From: Myxococcota bacterium | GTDB taxonomy: Bacteria; Myxococcota_A; UBA796; CAJQPC01 | DNA: 44,971 nt | Assembly (NCBI GenBank): GCA_023150775.1 | Contig: JAKLKE010000013.1 | Span: 1-44,971 of the forward strand | Direction: 5' to 3' | Shown: one piece after another, positions 1 to 8,090 of the stretch | How the letters are laid out: each line of letters begins with the position of its first letter | How positions within the stretch are numbered: position 1 is the stretch's first letter | Notes under the pieces: generated by a model | What the model was told of the DNA's origin: nothing | Databases searched by the model: none | What the model saw: only the letters and a program-made list of their open reading frames with translations | Made by a program: the position numbers and the translations under genes

Positions 1-588
1 GCCACCATCGAGCCCGGCGAAGAGGGCCTCCTGCGCCTCACCTGGTCCGGCGGCGAGACGCTGGACACCTCCCTCTGCCTCTCCTCAAACGACCCGGATG
101 AGCCCACCCTCACCCTCAAGCTCACCGCGGGCGTGGTCGGCGACTATTTAGGCCAGGCCGCTCCCGACTTCGCCCTGACCGATCTCAACGGCGACACCCA
201 CCGCCTCTCGGAGCAGCTCGGCGCCCCCGTCCTGCTGGCGTACTTCGCCACCTGGTGACCGGTCTGTCCGTCCGAGGTCTCGGACATCAACAGCGGCATC
301 TACCCCACCTACGGCCCCCAAGGCCTGCAGGTCTGGGCGATCAGTGACGAGCCCCAGTCCACCCTAGAGGCCTTCCGCGACGCCTTGGGCCTCAGCCTGC
401 CGATCCTCCTCGACCCCGGCGGCGCCACCCGCAAACAGTACGAGATGGTGAACGCCTTCCCCACGGCCGCTTACCCGCAGCAGTGGCTCATCGGCGTAGA
501 CGGCACCATCGTGTTCTTCAACAACGAGCTGGAGCACGAGGCGCTCACCACGGCGATCGAGGCGGAGCTGGCGAAGATGGGGCGGTAG
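1..588 (+). CDS. Selenocysteine-containing redoxin (TlpA/AhpC-like), 5' end outside window
   Basis: Frame 1 is open from the window edge to the TAG at 586-588, apart from one TGA at 256-258 (codon 86). Residues 1-50 look like the end of a beta-sandwich domain (SNDPDEPTL, as in DUF1573/choice-of-anchor repeats). Then comes a redoxin domain: AAPDFALTDLNG, then PVLLAYFATW-TGA-PVCPSE, and a distal AYPQQWLIG cis-Pro-like loop. The TGA sits exactly where the first Cys of the thioredoxin WCxxC motif belongs and the second Cys is intact, so I read it as selenocysteine in a UxxC centre. A matching SECIS hairpin follows. Homology continues unbroken on both sides. The role is probably thiol-disulfide or peroxide reduction in the periplasm; the signal peptide would lie outside the window. 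Alternatives are a nonsense mutation or a sequencing error. Naive gene calling would keep only a fragment from 385. Confidence 0.8.
256..285 (+). promoter_or_regulatory. Bacterial SECIS element with recoded UGA codon
   Basis: The TGA at 256-258 is followed, 16 nt later, by the hexaloop AGGTCT (275-280) on the stem GTCCG (270-274)/CGGAC (281-285). An alternative wider fold pairs TGTCCG (265-270) with CGGACA (281-286). The loop is identical to that of E. coli fdhF (AGGUCU, about 17 nt after its UGA). Family knowledge: bacterial SECIS elements lie within the coding region directly 3' of UGA, with a G among the first two loop bases. Both hold here. Confidence 0.75.
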
Positions 589-594
589 AGCCCC

Positions 595-2460
595 CTACTC
601 CACCACCGTCCACCCCTCACCCTGGACCACACGATACCGGTAGCCGCCGCCGAGGGTGAACCGCTCGACGGTGCCCGCCGAATCAGGCCAGGTGACGGTG
701 ACCTCGGCCTCGCAGGACGGGCCTAGGCCGACGTGCTGGATGAGGTCCTCTTGGTTGCCCCACTGGCCGTGGCCGCCGTCGACGTACCGGGTCTGGGTGG
801 TCTCGGTGGTCTTCACGTCAACGCGGGCGCCGATGGCGGCGCGGTTTGTGCCCTCGGCGCCGATGATCTGGAGCTGGAGGAAGTTTGTTTGTTCGGAGTC
901 GGTGAGGTTCTCGAACAGACGGATGGTGAAGGTGTCGTAACACTCCTCGTCGCAGCGGGAGGTGGAGTGGCCGACGACGAGGTCTAAGTCGCCGTCGCGG
1001 TCGAAGTCGACGGCGGCGCTGCCGTGGCTGCGCCAGTGGTCGATGCCTTGCTCGATGGGCACGGCGACGAACTGTTCGGGAGAGGTCTGGTGCCACAGAC
1101 GCCCACGCGTTCCGGCGTAGTCGGAGTCGCCGATGTAGATGTCGAGCCAGCCGTCGTTGTCGATGTCGAGGAGGCTGCCGGTGATGTCGCCGTCGTTCCA
1201 GGCCGTCTCGGTGTGCTCCCGCACGAGGCCGGTCACCTCATTGCCGGGGCGATTGAACACGATCTCGGGGTCTTGGGTGTTGAACAAGGCCTCGCTGGGG
1301 TCGGAGGAGCTGCCCACGTCCCAGTGCACAATCTCTGTGGTGACGAGGTCCATCCAGCCGTCGTTGTTGAGGTCTCCACACATGGTCTCGCCGCTGTTTC
1401 CGCCCAGACGGAAGGCCTCGCGGTCGTAGGTGTGGTCCCAGCGGAAGGCGTCCGCGTCCTCTTCACAGACGATGCGCGGCGCGGGCACGCCCTCACAGTC
1501 CGCGTCGTCGGGGTGCAGCGTACACCAGCAGCGCGCGGACTCGTTGTCGGACCAGTCGGTGCGGTGATCGTAGGCGTAGTTGGACGCCACGGAGCGGTTC
1601 TCAAAGGTGCCGTCGCCGTTGTTGCGCCAGAGGTGGTTCGGCGAGCGGCCATACGAGGGGCTGAGCAGCTCGGGGAAGAGGTCGTTGTTGAGATCACAGG
1701 CCAAGGCCGCCCAGGCGTAGGTGTGGGACTCGGCGTTGTTGAGGCTCTCGATGCTGCTCCATCGTTTTGTCGTGAGCCCAGCCGTGCCGGTGACGTCCTC
1801 AAATCCGCCGGCCCCGTCACCCAAGTACAGGTGGTCTTGTTTGGCGCTGTATTGGGTGATCCAGAGGTCCACCTTGCCGTCGCGGTTGATGTCGGTGAAC
1901 GACGCGCCGTAGGGCTCATCCTCGGTGAGCGAGATCGCCGTCTCGGGCGCCAAACTGAAGGTGCCGTCGCCGTTGTTCAGGCGCAGCTCGCTCTGCTCGG
2001 CGAGGGTGTTCTCGGCGTCGTTGAGGCCGGTGTAGACGTCGAGGTCGCCGTCGTTGTCGACGTCGGCCCAGGCCCAGGTGACGCCGGGGCGGCCCCGGGT
2101 GGTGTCGCCGTCGCGGCCGGTGACGATCCCGCTGGCCTCGGTGACGTCCTCAAAGGTGCCCAGGCCCGTGTTCCGCAAGAGCCAGGTGTCGCGGGTGGGC
2201 GTGGTGAAGTTGTCTTCGCCCGCGCCTTTTCGCACGGCGAGGTCGGTGTAGCCGTCGCCGTCGAAGTCCACCGCGGTGAGCCGCACCCCCGTCGCCTGGA
2301 TCGCCGTGAGGCCCCAGGCGTCTGTGGCCTCAGCGAACTGCACCTGGCCCTCGGACCAGCGGGTGCCGTCGTGGCAGATCGCGGGGGGCGTGGTGTCCGC
2401 CGGGCTTGAGTCCGGGAGCTCTTTTTTGCAGGCCAGAAGCGCCAGGACGACGAGAAGCAT
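595..2460 (-). CDS. FG-GAP/VCBS repeat lipoprotein with C-terminal ASPIC/UnbV domain
   Basis: A 621-aa protein starting with a lipoprotein signal peptide (MLLVVLALLAC, lipobox LLAC, mature Cys11). I chose the ATG at 2460 because GGAGG lies 5 nt upstream and the lipobox is then correctly placed; an in-frame ATG at 2565 would bury it. The body has repeated DxDxDGxxD calcium-binding loops typical of FG-GAP/VCBS beta-propeller blades (DFDGDGYTD, DVDNDGDLD, DLNNDGWMD, DFDRDGDLD). The last 100 residues match the ASPIC/UnbV domain (GARVDVKT, GHGQWGNQE, VTVTWPDSAG), as in CRTAC1-like proteins. Likely exposed on the cell surface or in the periplasm, with an adhesion or binding role; the ligand is unknown. 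Convergent with the redoxin, 6 nt apart. Confidence 0.88.
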   Translation of the reverse strand: MLLVVLALLACKKELPDSSPADTTPPAICHDGTRWSEGQVQFAEATDAWGLTAIQATGVRLTAVDFDGDGYTDLAVRKGAGEDNFTTPTRDTWLLRNTGLGTFEDVTEASGIVTGRDGDTTRGRPGVTWAWADVDNDGDLDVYTGLNDAENTLAEQSELRLNNGDGTFSLAPETAISLTEDEPYGASFTDINRDGKVDLWITQYSAKQDHLYLGDGAGGFEDVTGTAGLTTKRWSSIESLNNAESHTYAWAALACDLNNDLFPELLSPSYGRSPNHLWRNNGDGTFENRSVASNYAYDHRTDWSDNESARCWCTLHPDDADCEGVPAPRIVCEEDADAFRWDHTYDREAFRLGGNSGETMCGDLNNDGWMDLVTTEIVHWDVGSSSDPSEALFNTQDPEIVFNRPGNEVTGLVREHTETAWNDGDITGSLLDIDNDGWLDIYIGDSDYAGTRGRLWHQTSPEQFVAVPIEQGIDHWRSHGSAAVDFDRDGDLDLVVGHSTSRCDEECYDTFTIRLFENLTDSEQTNFLQLQIIGAEGTNRAAIGARVDVKTTETTQTRYVDGGHGQWGNQEDLIQHVGLGPSCEAEVTVTWPDSAGTVERFTLGGGYRYRVVQGEGWTVVE

Positions 2461-2575
2461 GGATCCTCCGAGGGGGAGAGCGCCCAAGCATACCCCAGGC
2501 CGGTCGAATCCGCTCAGGCGGCGGATCATGTGCCGAGTTGAGCCCGGCATCTTCCGGGGCTTCACGCGGCCGGGC

Positions 2576-2604
2576 TTGAGCCTCCGGCCGATCTGTGAGA
2601 TAGA
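2576..2604 (+). promoter_or_regulatory. Possible sigma70-type promoter for the 50-aa gene
   Basis: TTGAGC at 2576-2581 and GATAGA at 2599-2604 are separated by exactly 17 nt, with the start codon 35 nt further on. The -35 is good (5/6), the -10 poor (3/6). Confidence 0.3.
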
Positions 2605-2639
2605 AGACGCTCAACCCGACAACACGAGGGAGCGACAAG

Positions 2640-2792
2640 ATGTCTGAGAAGGTCATCCGGTTCGAGCCAGAAGAGGACGCCCCGACCGAGATCGTGAACC
2701 GGCCCAAGGGCGACGAGCCCGCACCTGCCCCCACGCCGAGCACCGTAGACCTCACCGCGAAGGCCCCCAAGGGCGGTCGTAAGAAGAAGTAG
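2640..2792 (+). CDS. Small hypothetical protein, 50 aa, acidic with basic tail
   Basis: The ATG at 2640 follows a GGGAG 6 nt upstream and runs to a TAG at 2790-2792. The product has 50 residues: an acidic, Pro-rich front (EPEEDAPTEI, DEPAPAPTPS) and a strongly basic end (KAPKGGRKKK). No domain is recognised. It is likely intrinsically disordered; the Lys/Arg tail could contact nucleic acid or ribosomes, but that is a guess. Support comes from the ribosome binding site, a possible promoter upstream, and the fact that it fills an otherwise empty gap between two minus-strand genes. Confidence 0.55.
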   Translation: MSEKVIRFEPEEDAPTEIVNRPKGDEPAPAPTPSTVDLTAKAPKGGRKKK

Positions 2793-2869
2793 TCCTCCGC
2801 TCGCGCGCCCCAAGCCGCCGACCGCGCCACGCCCGCGCTGGTGGTGTGTGTCGTCTGGAGCGTGTTTTT

Positions 2870-2898
2870 GATCTTGGTTGGTCAACCAACCAATGATC
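2870..2898. terminator. Hairpin overlapping the stop codon of the epimerase gene
   Basis: Perfect 8-bp stem TTGGTTGG (2874-2881)/CCAACCAA (2886-2893) with a TCAA loop, extended by outer GATC/GATC pairing past one bulged T. The epimerase stop codon lies in the loop. There is no U-tract 3' of it on the minus strand, so a factor-independent terminator is not proven. It may be a stabilising 3' hairpin between convergent genes. Confidence 0.4.
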
Positions 2899-3757
2899 TC
2901 ATGCCGTCCTCAAAGCGCCGAGGCGCCACGCCCGAGCGCTGAATGAGCCGGGCTGGATCCGCGGGATCGTCGCAGTCCGCCGCGGCGAGGAGCGCGGGCT
3001 CAAAGCCTGGCAGGCGCCGCGCGATCCGCACGAGCAGGCCCAAGGGCAGGTGAACCTTCCGCGCCCGGCGGCCCATCGCCTCGGCGAGCAGGTCGATGAC
3101 GCGGTTAAACGGCAGGGCCTCGGGGCCGCCCGCGTCGAGGGCCTCGTTGGGCAGGCCCCCCTCGATGAGCGCCAGCGCCGCGAGGCTGAAGTCTTCGACA
3201 TGAATCGGCTGACGCAGCGCGCGGCCGTCGCCGGGCACGGGCACCACCCCTCGGCGCACCCAGCGGGCGAGGGTGTGAAAGCTCTCGGGGTGTCGGGGGC
3301 GGTGGCCGGGCAGGGCCGGGCCGTAAGGCGCCGAGGGTCGCAGGGCCGCCCAGGGCAAGCCAGAGGCGGCGAGGCGGGCCTCGTCTTCGCGGCGGCTCTG
3401 GGCGTAGGCGGTGTCTTTGGGCCAATGAACGCAGGTGCTCGACCCGTAGAGGATCGGCGCGCCCACAGCCAAGACCTGGTCCATCATGCGCCGGTTGAGC
3501 CGCGTCGCCTCGGTCTCGGGGCCCCCCGCCGGGCCGCTGCCCATGACCTTACAGGCGAGGTGAACCACGGCGTCGGGGCCGAGGGCGGCGAGCTGGGCCC
3601 CGGCCTCGGGCGCGCCGAGATCGAGGCGGACGGTGCGCACCCCGGGCAGGCTGAGGCTCGTCTCATGGGCGAGGCCGATGACCTCGTGCCGACGCCCGGC
3701 CGCGAGGCAGAACCACGCGCCGACAAAGCTCGACGCCCCGGTGACGACGAGGCGCAT
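2882..3757 (-). CDS. NAD(P)-dependent epimerase/dehydratase (extended SDR)
   Basis: 291 aa with an N-terminal Rossmann motif (VTGASSFVGAW, GxSxFxG) and an adenine-side acidic segment (RLDLGAPEAG), giving an extended short-chain dehydrogenase fold. The family's catalytic YxxxK appears as YAQSR (Tyr about 139), with Arg in place of Lys, so activity may be altered. The following LRPSAPYGP segment is typical of sugar-nucleotide epimerase relatives. Substrate unknown. It starts 3 nt after the stop of the MOSC gene, so the two form an operon. Confidence 0.85.
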   Translation of the reverse strand: MRLVVTGASSFVGAWFCLAAGRRHEVIGLAHETSLSLPGVRTVRLDLGAPEAGAQLAALGPDAVVHLACKVMGSGPAGGPETEATRLNRRMMDQVLAVGAPILYGSSTCVHWPKDTAYAQSRREDEARLAASGLPWAALRPSAPYGPALPGHRPRHPESFHTLARWVRRGVVPVPGDGRALRQPIHVEDFSLAALALIEGGLPNEALDAGGPEALPFNRVIDLLAEAMGRRARKVHLPLGLLVRIARRLPGFEPALLAAADCDDPADPARLIQRSGVAPRRFEDGMRSLVG

Positions 3758-3760
3758 CCC

Positions 3761-4237
3761 TCAGCGCCAGGCGGGGCGCAGGGGGTCGTTCAGGGCGATC
3801 ACGCCGGGCTCGATGACCTGGGCGCAGATCCCGCCGTGGCCGATCATCGCCGCGTGGCCGCCCTCGCCCAGCACCTCCTCCATACGCTCGCAGGGGTCAC
3901 ACACCCCCGTGGCCTCCAGCACGGCGCCGCCGACGGTGAAGCGCCGCCCGAGCAGGCTCAAGAGGTTCACCCCCGAGACGAGCACGTTGCGGCGCAGGAT
4001 CAGGTAGTCCACCGGGCGCCCGAGGAGCTGCCCGACCACGGCGACGTGCTCGGCCTGGATGAGCGTGACCTCCCGTTTGCCGGGGCGGCCGTGGTCGATC
4101 CGCCGGGCGGCGAGATCCCACGACACGACGGGCACCAGAGGCTCGCGGCGTTTGGGGCGCAGGGCGACGCCATCGACGCGCCCGAGCTGGGGGGCGAGCT
4201 CGACGAGCGCGCCGACAGGGAAGCTCCACTTCTTCAT
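3761..4237 (-). CDS. MOSC domain-containing protein
   Basis: 158 aa, the usual size of stand-alone MOSC proteins (YiiM-like). It has a beta-strand-rich core (RRNVLVSGVNLLSL, GAVLEATGVCDPCERM) with the conserved Cys region, and a GHGGICAQVIEPG tail. MOSC domains of molybdenum-cofactor sulfurases and mARC-type proteins bind Moco and transfer sulfur or reduce N-hydroxylated compounds. Whether this one does so cannot be told from sequence. No signal peptide, so cytoplasmic. First gene of a two-gene unit with the epimerase; transcribed divergently from the lipoprotein at 4300. Confidence 0.85.
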   Translation of the reverse strand: MKKWSFPVGALVELAPQLGRVDGVALRPKRREPLVPVVSWDLAARRIDHGRPGKREVTLIQAEHVAVVGQLLGRPVDYLILRRNVLVSGVNLLSLLGRRFTVGGAVLEATGVCDPCERMEEVLGEGGHAAMIGHGGICAQVIEPGVIALNDPLRPAWR

Positions 4238-4252
4238 GGCGGTTGTCCTAAC

Positions 4253-4273
4253 GCGCCCTCGACGGGAGGGCGC
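4253..4273. promoter_or_regulatory. Intergenic perfect inverted repeat between divergent genes
   Basis: GCGCCCTC (4253-4260) and GAGGGCGC (4266-4273) are perfect 8-bp arms with a 5-nt spacer. They lie between two divergent starts (4237 and 4300) and directly abut a -10-like TATGCT (4274-4279). Position and symmetry suit an operator or a 5' UTR hairpin. No regulator is identified. Confidence 0.4.
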
Positions 4274-4299
4274 TATGCTGACGACGAGGAGACAACACC

Positions 4300-4839
4300 A
4301 TGATCATCGGCTTCTGGCTCAGCCTGCTGCTCGCCTGCCCCGCCCCTGTGCTCAAACCTGACGACTCCAGCGCCGACGACACCGGCGGAGACGACTCCGG
4401 CGGAGACGACTCCGGCGGCGGCGACTCCAGCGCGGACGACTCCGGCGGCGAGGGCTGCGACGGCTCAGACCTCATCTACTCGGCCCACGGCCTCGACGGC
4501 GGCGACAACGAGATCACCGACACCTTCGTCGCCGGGACGATGGTGAAGGGCCTGGGCCGGGTGACGAACCCCTGCGACATCGACCTCAGCTTCACCACGA
4601 ACGACTCCTGCCTGGTGAAGGTGTGGCGCGTTCTGCAAGAGGGCGCGGTGAAGGCCGAGCTGGGTCAGAGCTGCGACGACGCGATCACCGAGTGGACCGT
4701 GCCCGCCAACGGCGTCGTCGAGGAGATCACCCTGCTCTCCGACCGCCACACCTTCACCGCCGGGACCTGGACCCTGGAGGCCGAGCTCAACATCGGCAAC
4801 AACAAACCCCAGGCGGAGATCACGGCGGTGGCGGAGTAG
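4300..4839 (+). CDS. Small lipoprotein with Asp/Ser/Gly stalk
   Basis: 179 aa with a short signal peptide and lipobox LLAC (Cys13), followed by a roughly 35-residue linker of DDSGG-type repeats and then a compact domain of about 125 residues. The domain starts ESEGC-like with paired cysteines (C52, C88, C100, C121 region) and resembles an immunoglobulin-like or choice-of-anchor beta-sandwich (IDLSFTTNDSCLVKVW). GGAG lies upstream of the ATG. The low-complexity stalk after the lipid anchor probably pushes the domain away from the membrane. Function unknown. Confidence 0.75.
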   Translation: MIIGFWLSLLLACPAPVLKPDDSSADDTGGDDSGGDDSGGGDSSADDSGGEGCDGSDLIYSAHGLDGGDNEITDTFVAGTMVKGLGRVTNPCDIDLSFTTNDSCLVKVWRVLQEGAVKAELGQSCDDAITEWTVPANGVVEEITLLSDRHTFTAGTWTLEAELNIGNNKPQAEITAVAE

Positions 4840-4844
4840 CGGCG

Positions 4845-6956
4845 TCAGCGGCGCAGGCGCACCCCTCGGGCGCCGGGCTCCCCGGCCTCGACGGCGGCGA
4901 TCATCGCCTCACAGGCCGCGTTGACCTCGTCCGCGCTGAGCGCCTGGCCCTTCGTGGCCTGGAAGGTCAAGGCGAAGGTGAAGGTGCGCAGGGCGACGCC
5001 AGCCTCTTCGTGCTCGAACAGGTCCACGACCTTGACCCGGGTGAGGCTCGGCGGCCCCGCGGCGCGCAGAGTCTCGCTCACCAGGCCGGCCTCGACCTTG
5101 GGCGGCAGAGAGAAGGCGAGGCTGCGGTCGATGGGGTGCAGCTCGGACGGCTCCTCAAAGCCGACGGCCTGGGATGAGGCGGCGAGGAGGGCGTCCTCAT
5201 CAAGCTCCAGGTAGACCGGGCGGAGCTTACGCACCTTAAACCCTTTGAGCACGGACGGGTGAACCTCACCGACGACGCCGATCACCGCGCCGTTGAGCAG
5301 CACGCTCGCCTGCCGGGCGGGGTGCAGAACGTCGGCCAAGGGGGCCGAGGCCTGGGCCGGGCCGAGCTGGAGATCCAGGCCCAAGGCCACGGCGAGCTCC
5401 TCCACCACGCCCTTCATGAAGAAGAGGTCGGCGGGGCGGCTCTTGTCGAGCCAAGCCCGGGGGCGGTCAGTGCCCGAGGCGACACACCACAGCACCCGGC
5501 GCTCGGTGCAGGGCGCGCTGAGGCGACCCGAGGGCAGGCTGTGCTGGCGCGCGGGGTGAAAGGTACGGGTCCACTCATACGCCTTGACCTGCTCGTTCTT
5601 GACCCGCTGGTTGAGCGCCACGAGCTCAACGGCCTGGGGAAAACAGCTCACCTTGAGCAGGCTGTAGGCGCGATCGAGGGCGTTCTCGGTCTGCACATGG
5701 GCCCGAAGGGGGTGGGCCTCGGGCAAGCCGAGGTTCTCGATGAGGGCGCGGCCATAAAAGCCGTCGGTGAACACCTCGTAGAAGCCAAACGACTGGAGCA
5801 GGCCGTCGAGCTGGTGGCGGCGAAGCTCCGCCGCGCTGGGCAAGGCGCCCATGTCCACCGGGGGCAAAGCGACGGGGGTGTTGTTGTAGCCGATGGACCG
5901 GGCGAGGTCCTCATACAGGTCGTCGGCGTACTCCACGTCCCAGAGGCGCCAGGTGGGCACATAGGCCGTGACCGTGTCGCCGTCATCGGGGGAGAGGTGG
6001 GCGATGTAGCCCAATCGACCGAGGATCTGAACGATCTGCTCGCCGGGCAACGACATCCCGAAGAAGCGCCCAGCCGCCGCGACGGACAGGCTCACCACAC
6101 GCTCGGGGTTCACCCAGGCGCCGACCTGGCCGGTGTCGCCCACACGACGCCAGGCGCCGGTGCCCTCTAGGAGCTGCACGACGCGGCCCGCGCCGATCAG
6201 CGGCCGCGCTGGGTCCGACCCCCGCTCAAACCGCGCCGTGGAGTCGGTGTGAATGCCCAAGGCCCGAGACGCGATGCGCACCTTCACCGGGTCAAAGGTG
6301 GCGGACTCCAACAGGATTCGCCGCGTCGAGGCCGTGGTCTTGGACTCTTCGCAGCCGATCACCCCGGCAATCGCCAAGATCTTCACGTCATCGGCGATGA
6401 CGAGGGTGCCCTCAGGCACCGCGACGGGCTCGGCGGTGAACAGCGGCCACGCGCGCTCGCCAGCGCGGGAGAGGCGGATCGTCACCGCGCCGACCAAGGT
6501 GTCCGCGTCGAAGACGTGGGTGGGCTGGCCGAGCTCCAAGTTGGAGAGGTTCGTGGCGTCCACAGGCGCGAGCACAGACGCGAGGCCCGCGGCGCGTAGG
6601 GGCGCGAGCTGGCCCTCATCGAGCTGCCCGGCGGCCTCACCGACCCGCTCCAAGAGCGTCGCGGTGTACACGAGGCAGAGATCTGTCTCCAGGCGCAGAG
6701 GCCAAGGCTCGGCGCCAACGGTGAGCGTGGCCACCGGCGGCGTCGTGAGCGCCTCCCCCGTGCGCCCGGTGATCTCCCGGGCCAGCCCCTCGTAGCAGTG
6801 GTGGTCGCCCCGGTTGGCGAGCAGCTCCAAGGTGAGGTGCCCGTCGGCGTTGAGGCGCTTGACCTCAAGGCCCAGATCATCGAGGAGCAGGCGCGTCTGC
6901 CGTAGGGAGTCGGGGAGCGCGGTGTAGCGCCGCAGCACATCCACAGAGATCTTCAT
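4845..6956 (-). CDS. pheT: Phenylalanine--tRNA ligase beta subunit, short form
   Basis: 703 aa. The beta subunit of PheRS, which charges tRNA-Phe as an alpha2beta2 enzyme in the cytoplasm. The N-terminus (MKISVDVLRRYTALP, GLEVKRL) runs directly into the LANRGD segment, which normally follows the EMAP-type tRNA-binding domain (about residues 40-150 in E. coli PheT, 795 aa). That domain is missing. The B3/B4 editing region (DATNLSNLELGQPTHVFD), the B5/core (TDSTARFERGSDP) and the C-terminal anticodon-binding ferredoxin-like domain (HPIDRSLAF) are present. Overlaps pheS by 4 nt (ATGA), so translation is coupled. Confidence 0.95.
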   Translation of the reverse strand: MKISVDVLRRYTALPDSLRQTRLLLDDLGLEVKRLNADGHLTLELLANRGDHHCYEGLAREITGRTGEALTTPPVATLTVGAEPWPLRLETDLCLVYTATLLERVGEAAGQLDEGQLAPLRAAGLASVLAPVDATNLSNLELGQPTHVFDADTLVGAVTIRLSRAGERAWPLFTAEPVAVPEGTLVIADDVKILAIAGVIGCEESKTTASTRRILLESATFDPVKVRIASRALGIHTDSTARFERGSDPARPLIGAGRVVQLLEGTGAWRRVGDTGQVGAWVNPERVVSLSVAAAGRFFGMSLPGEQIVQILGRLGYIAHLSPDDGDTVTAYVPTWRLWDVEYADDLYEDLARSIGYNNTPVALPPVDMGALPSAAELRRHQLDGLLQSFGFYEVFTDGFYGRALIENLGLPEAHPLRAHVQTENALDRAYSLLKVSCFPQAVELVALNQRVKNEQVKAYEWTRTFHPARQHSLPSGRLSAPCTERRVLWCVASGTDRPRAWLDKSRPADLFFMKGVVEELAVALGLDLQLGPAQASAPLADVLHPARQASVLLNGAVIGVVGEVHPSVLKGFKVRKLRPVYLELDEDALLAASSQAVGFEEPSELHPIDRSLAFSLPPKVEAGLVSETLRAAGPPSLTRVKVVDLFEHEEAGVALRTFTFALTFQATKGQALSADEVNAACEAMIAAVEAGEPGARGVRLRR

Positions 6957-8008
6957 ACGCCGCTCCGGTGCAGGCGGGTGTGAACACGCAGGTCTTGGCC
7001 GTAGAGGAGCGCCACCTTGGACACGCCGACGCGCTGGGAGGCCATGCGGGTGGTGCCCAGGCCAAAGGCGATGCCCGAGACCTCGCTTGGGTCGTAACCA
7101 AACTCGCGGAACACCTTGGGGTGAACCATGCCCGCGCCGAGGATCGTCACCCAGCCCGCGCCGTGGCAGGCCTCGCAGGGCGCGCCGCTCACCTCACCCG
7201 CCCCCTCACACACCCCACACTGGAGGTCGACGCCGACAGAGGGCTCGGTGTAGGGGTAAAACTTGGGCTTAAAGCGCACGGGGCGTTTGCCATAGAGCGA
7301 CTGGGCGATGGTGGTGAGCAGGCCCTTGAGGTGGGCGAAGGTGAGGCCGCGGTCGATCCACAGGCCCTCAAGCTGGTGGAACATGGCGAGGTGGGTGGCG
7401 TCCACGGCCTCGTTTCGGTAGACACGCCCGGCGCTGGCGACGCGGATGGGCAGAGGCGGCCGCGACTCCAGCACCCGGGCCTGCACCGTCGTCGTGTGGG
7501 AGCGCAGGAGGTAACCGCCGTCTACCCAGAAGGTGTCTTGCATGTCCCGGGCGGGGTGGTGCGGCGGGATGTTGAGGGCGTCGAAGTTGTAGTAGGGGTG
7601 CTCGACCTCGGGGCCGTCCACCCGCACGAAGCCGAGCTGGCGCAGCACGGCGAGGCAGTCTTCCTCAACGGAGATGACCGGGTGACGCGCGCCCCGTGGC
7701 GGGGCGAGGCCGGGCAGGCTGAGATCGACCCACTCCTCGCTGAGCCGGGCGGCGAGGGCCCGGGCCTCGATGGCTGCGCTGGCCTCGGACAAGGCGCGCT
7801 CCATCGTCTGCGCCACGTCGTTGACCTCTTTGGCGACGGCGGGGCGATCCTCGGCGGGCACGGCGCCGAGACCGCGCAAAGCGAGCTTGATCTCGCTCTT
7901 TTTGCCGGTGTGGGCCTGGCGCACGGCCTCGATCTGCTCAAGGGTTGTGGCCTCGGCCAAGGCGGCGGTGAACGCGGCGAACATCGCCTGGGTGTCGGGG
8001 CGGTTCAT
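6953..8008 (-). CDS. pheS: Phenylalanine--tRNA ligase alpha subunit
   Basis: 351 aa catalytic subunit of PheRS. N-terminal coiled coil (residues 1-90), then the class II core with motif 2 (RVASAGRVYRNEAVDATH, FHQLEGLW) and motif 3 (GIAFGLGTTRMAS). A CxxC-x10-CxxC zinc-knuckle insert (CGVCEG, CEACHG) precedes GWVTILGAGMVHP; such inserts are known in many bacterial PheS. I chose the ATG at 8008 because GGGAG lies 6 nt upstream and the protein begins where PheS should. The frame stays open further upstream, but without homology. First gene of the pheST operon. Confidence 0.96.
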   Translation of the reverse strand: MNRPDTQAMFAAFTAALAEATTLEQIEAVRQAHTGKKSEIKLALRGLGAVPAEDRPAVAKEVNDVAQTMERALSEASAAIEARALAARLSEEWVDLSLPGLAPPRGARHPVISVEEDCLAVLRQLGFVRVDGPEVEHPYYNFDALNIPPHHPARDMQDTFWVDGGYLLRSHTTTVQARVLESRPPLPIRVASAGRVYRNEAVDATHLAMFHQLEGLWIDRGLTFAHLKGLLTTIAQSLYGKRPVRFKPKFYPYTEPSVGVDLQCGVCEGAGEVSGAPCEACHGAGWVTILGAGMVHPKVFREFGYDPSEVSGIAFGLGTTRMASQRVGVSKVALLYGQDLRVHTRLHRSGV

Positions 8009-8090
8009 GGTGGGCTCCCGTTGGGACACGCCAACGTAACCGAGGCACGAAGCGCGGGTAGACTGGAGCCGCAGCGCGCGGAGGTGTGTG

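Noticed and set aside
256-258. TGA read as Trp through an alternative genetic code
   Set aside because: Many other genes in the window end with TGA as a normal stop (for example 10259-10261, 36963-36965, 44069-44071), so the codon is not globally reassigned.
1024-2409. 461-codon open frame antisense to the FG-GAP gene
   Set aside because: Composition follows the complementary frame of the Asp/Gly repeats; no ribosome binding site or motif.
8009-8090. T-box or attenuator leader for pheST
   Set aside because: Only 82 nt lie between the divergent starts; no T-box sequence or Phe-rich leader peptide is visible.
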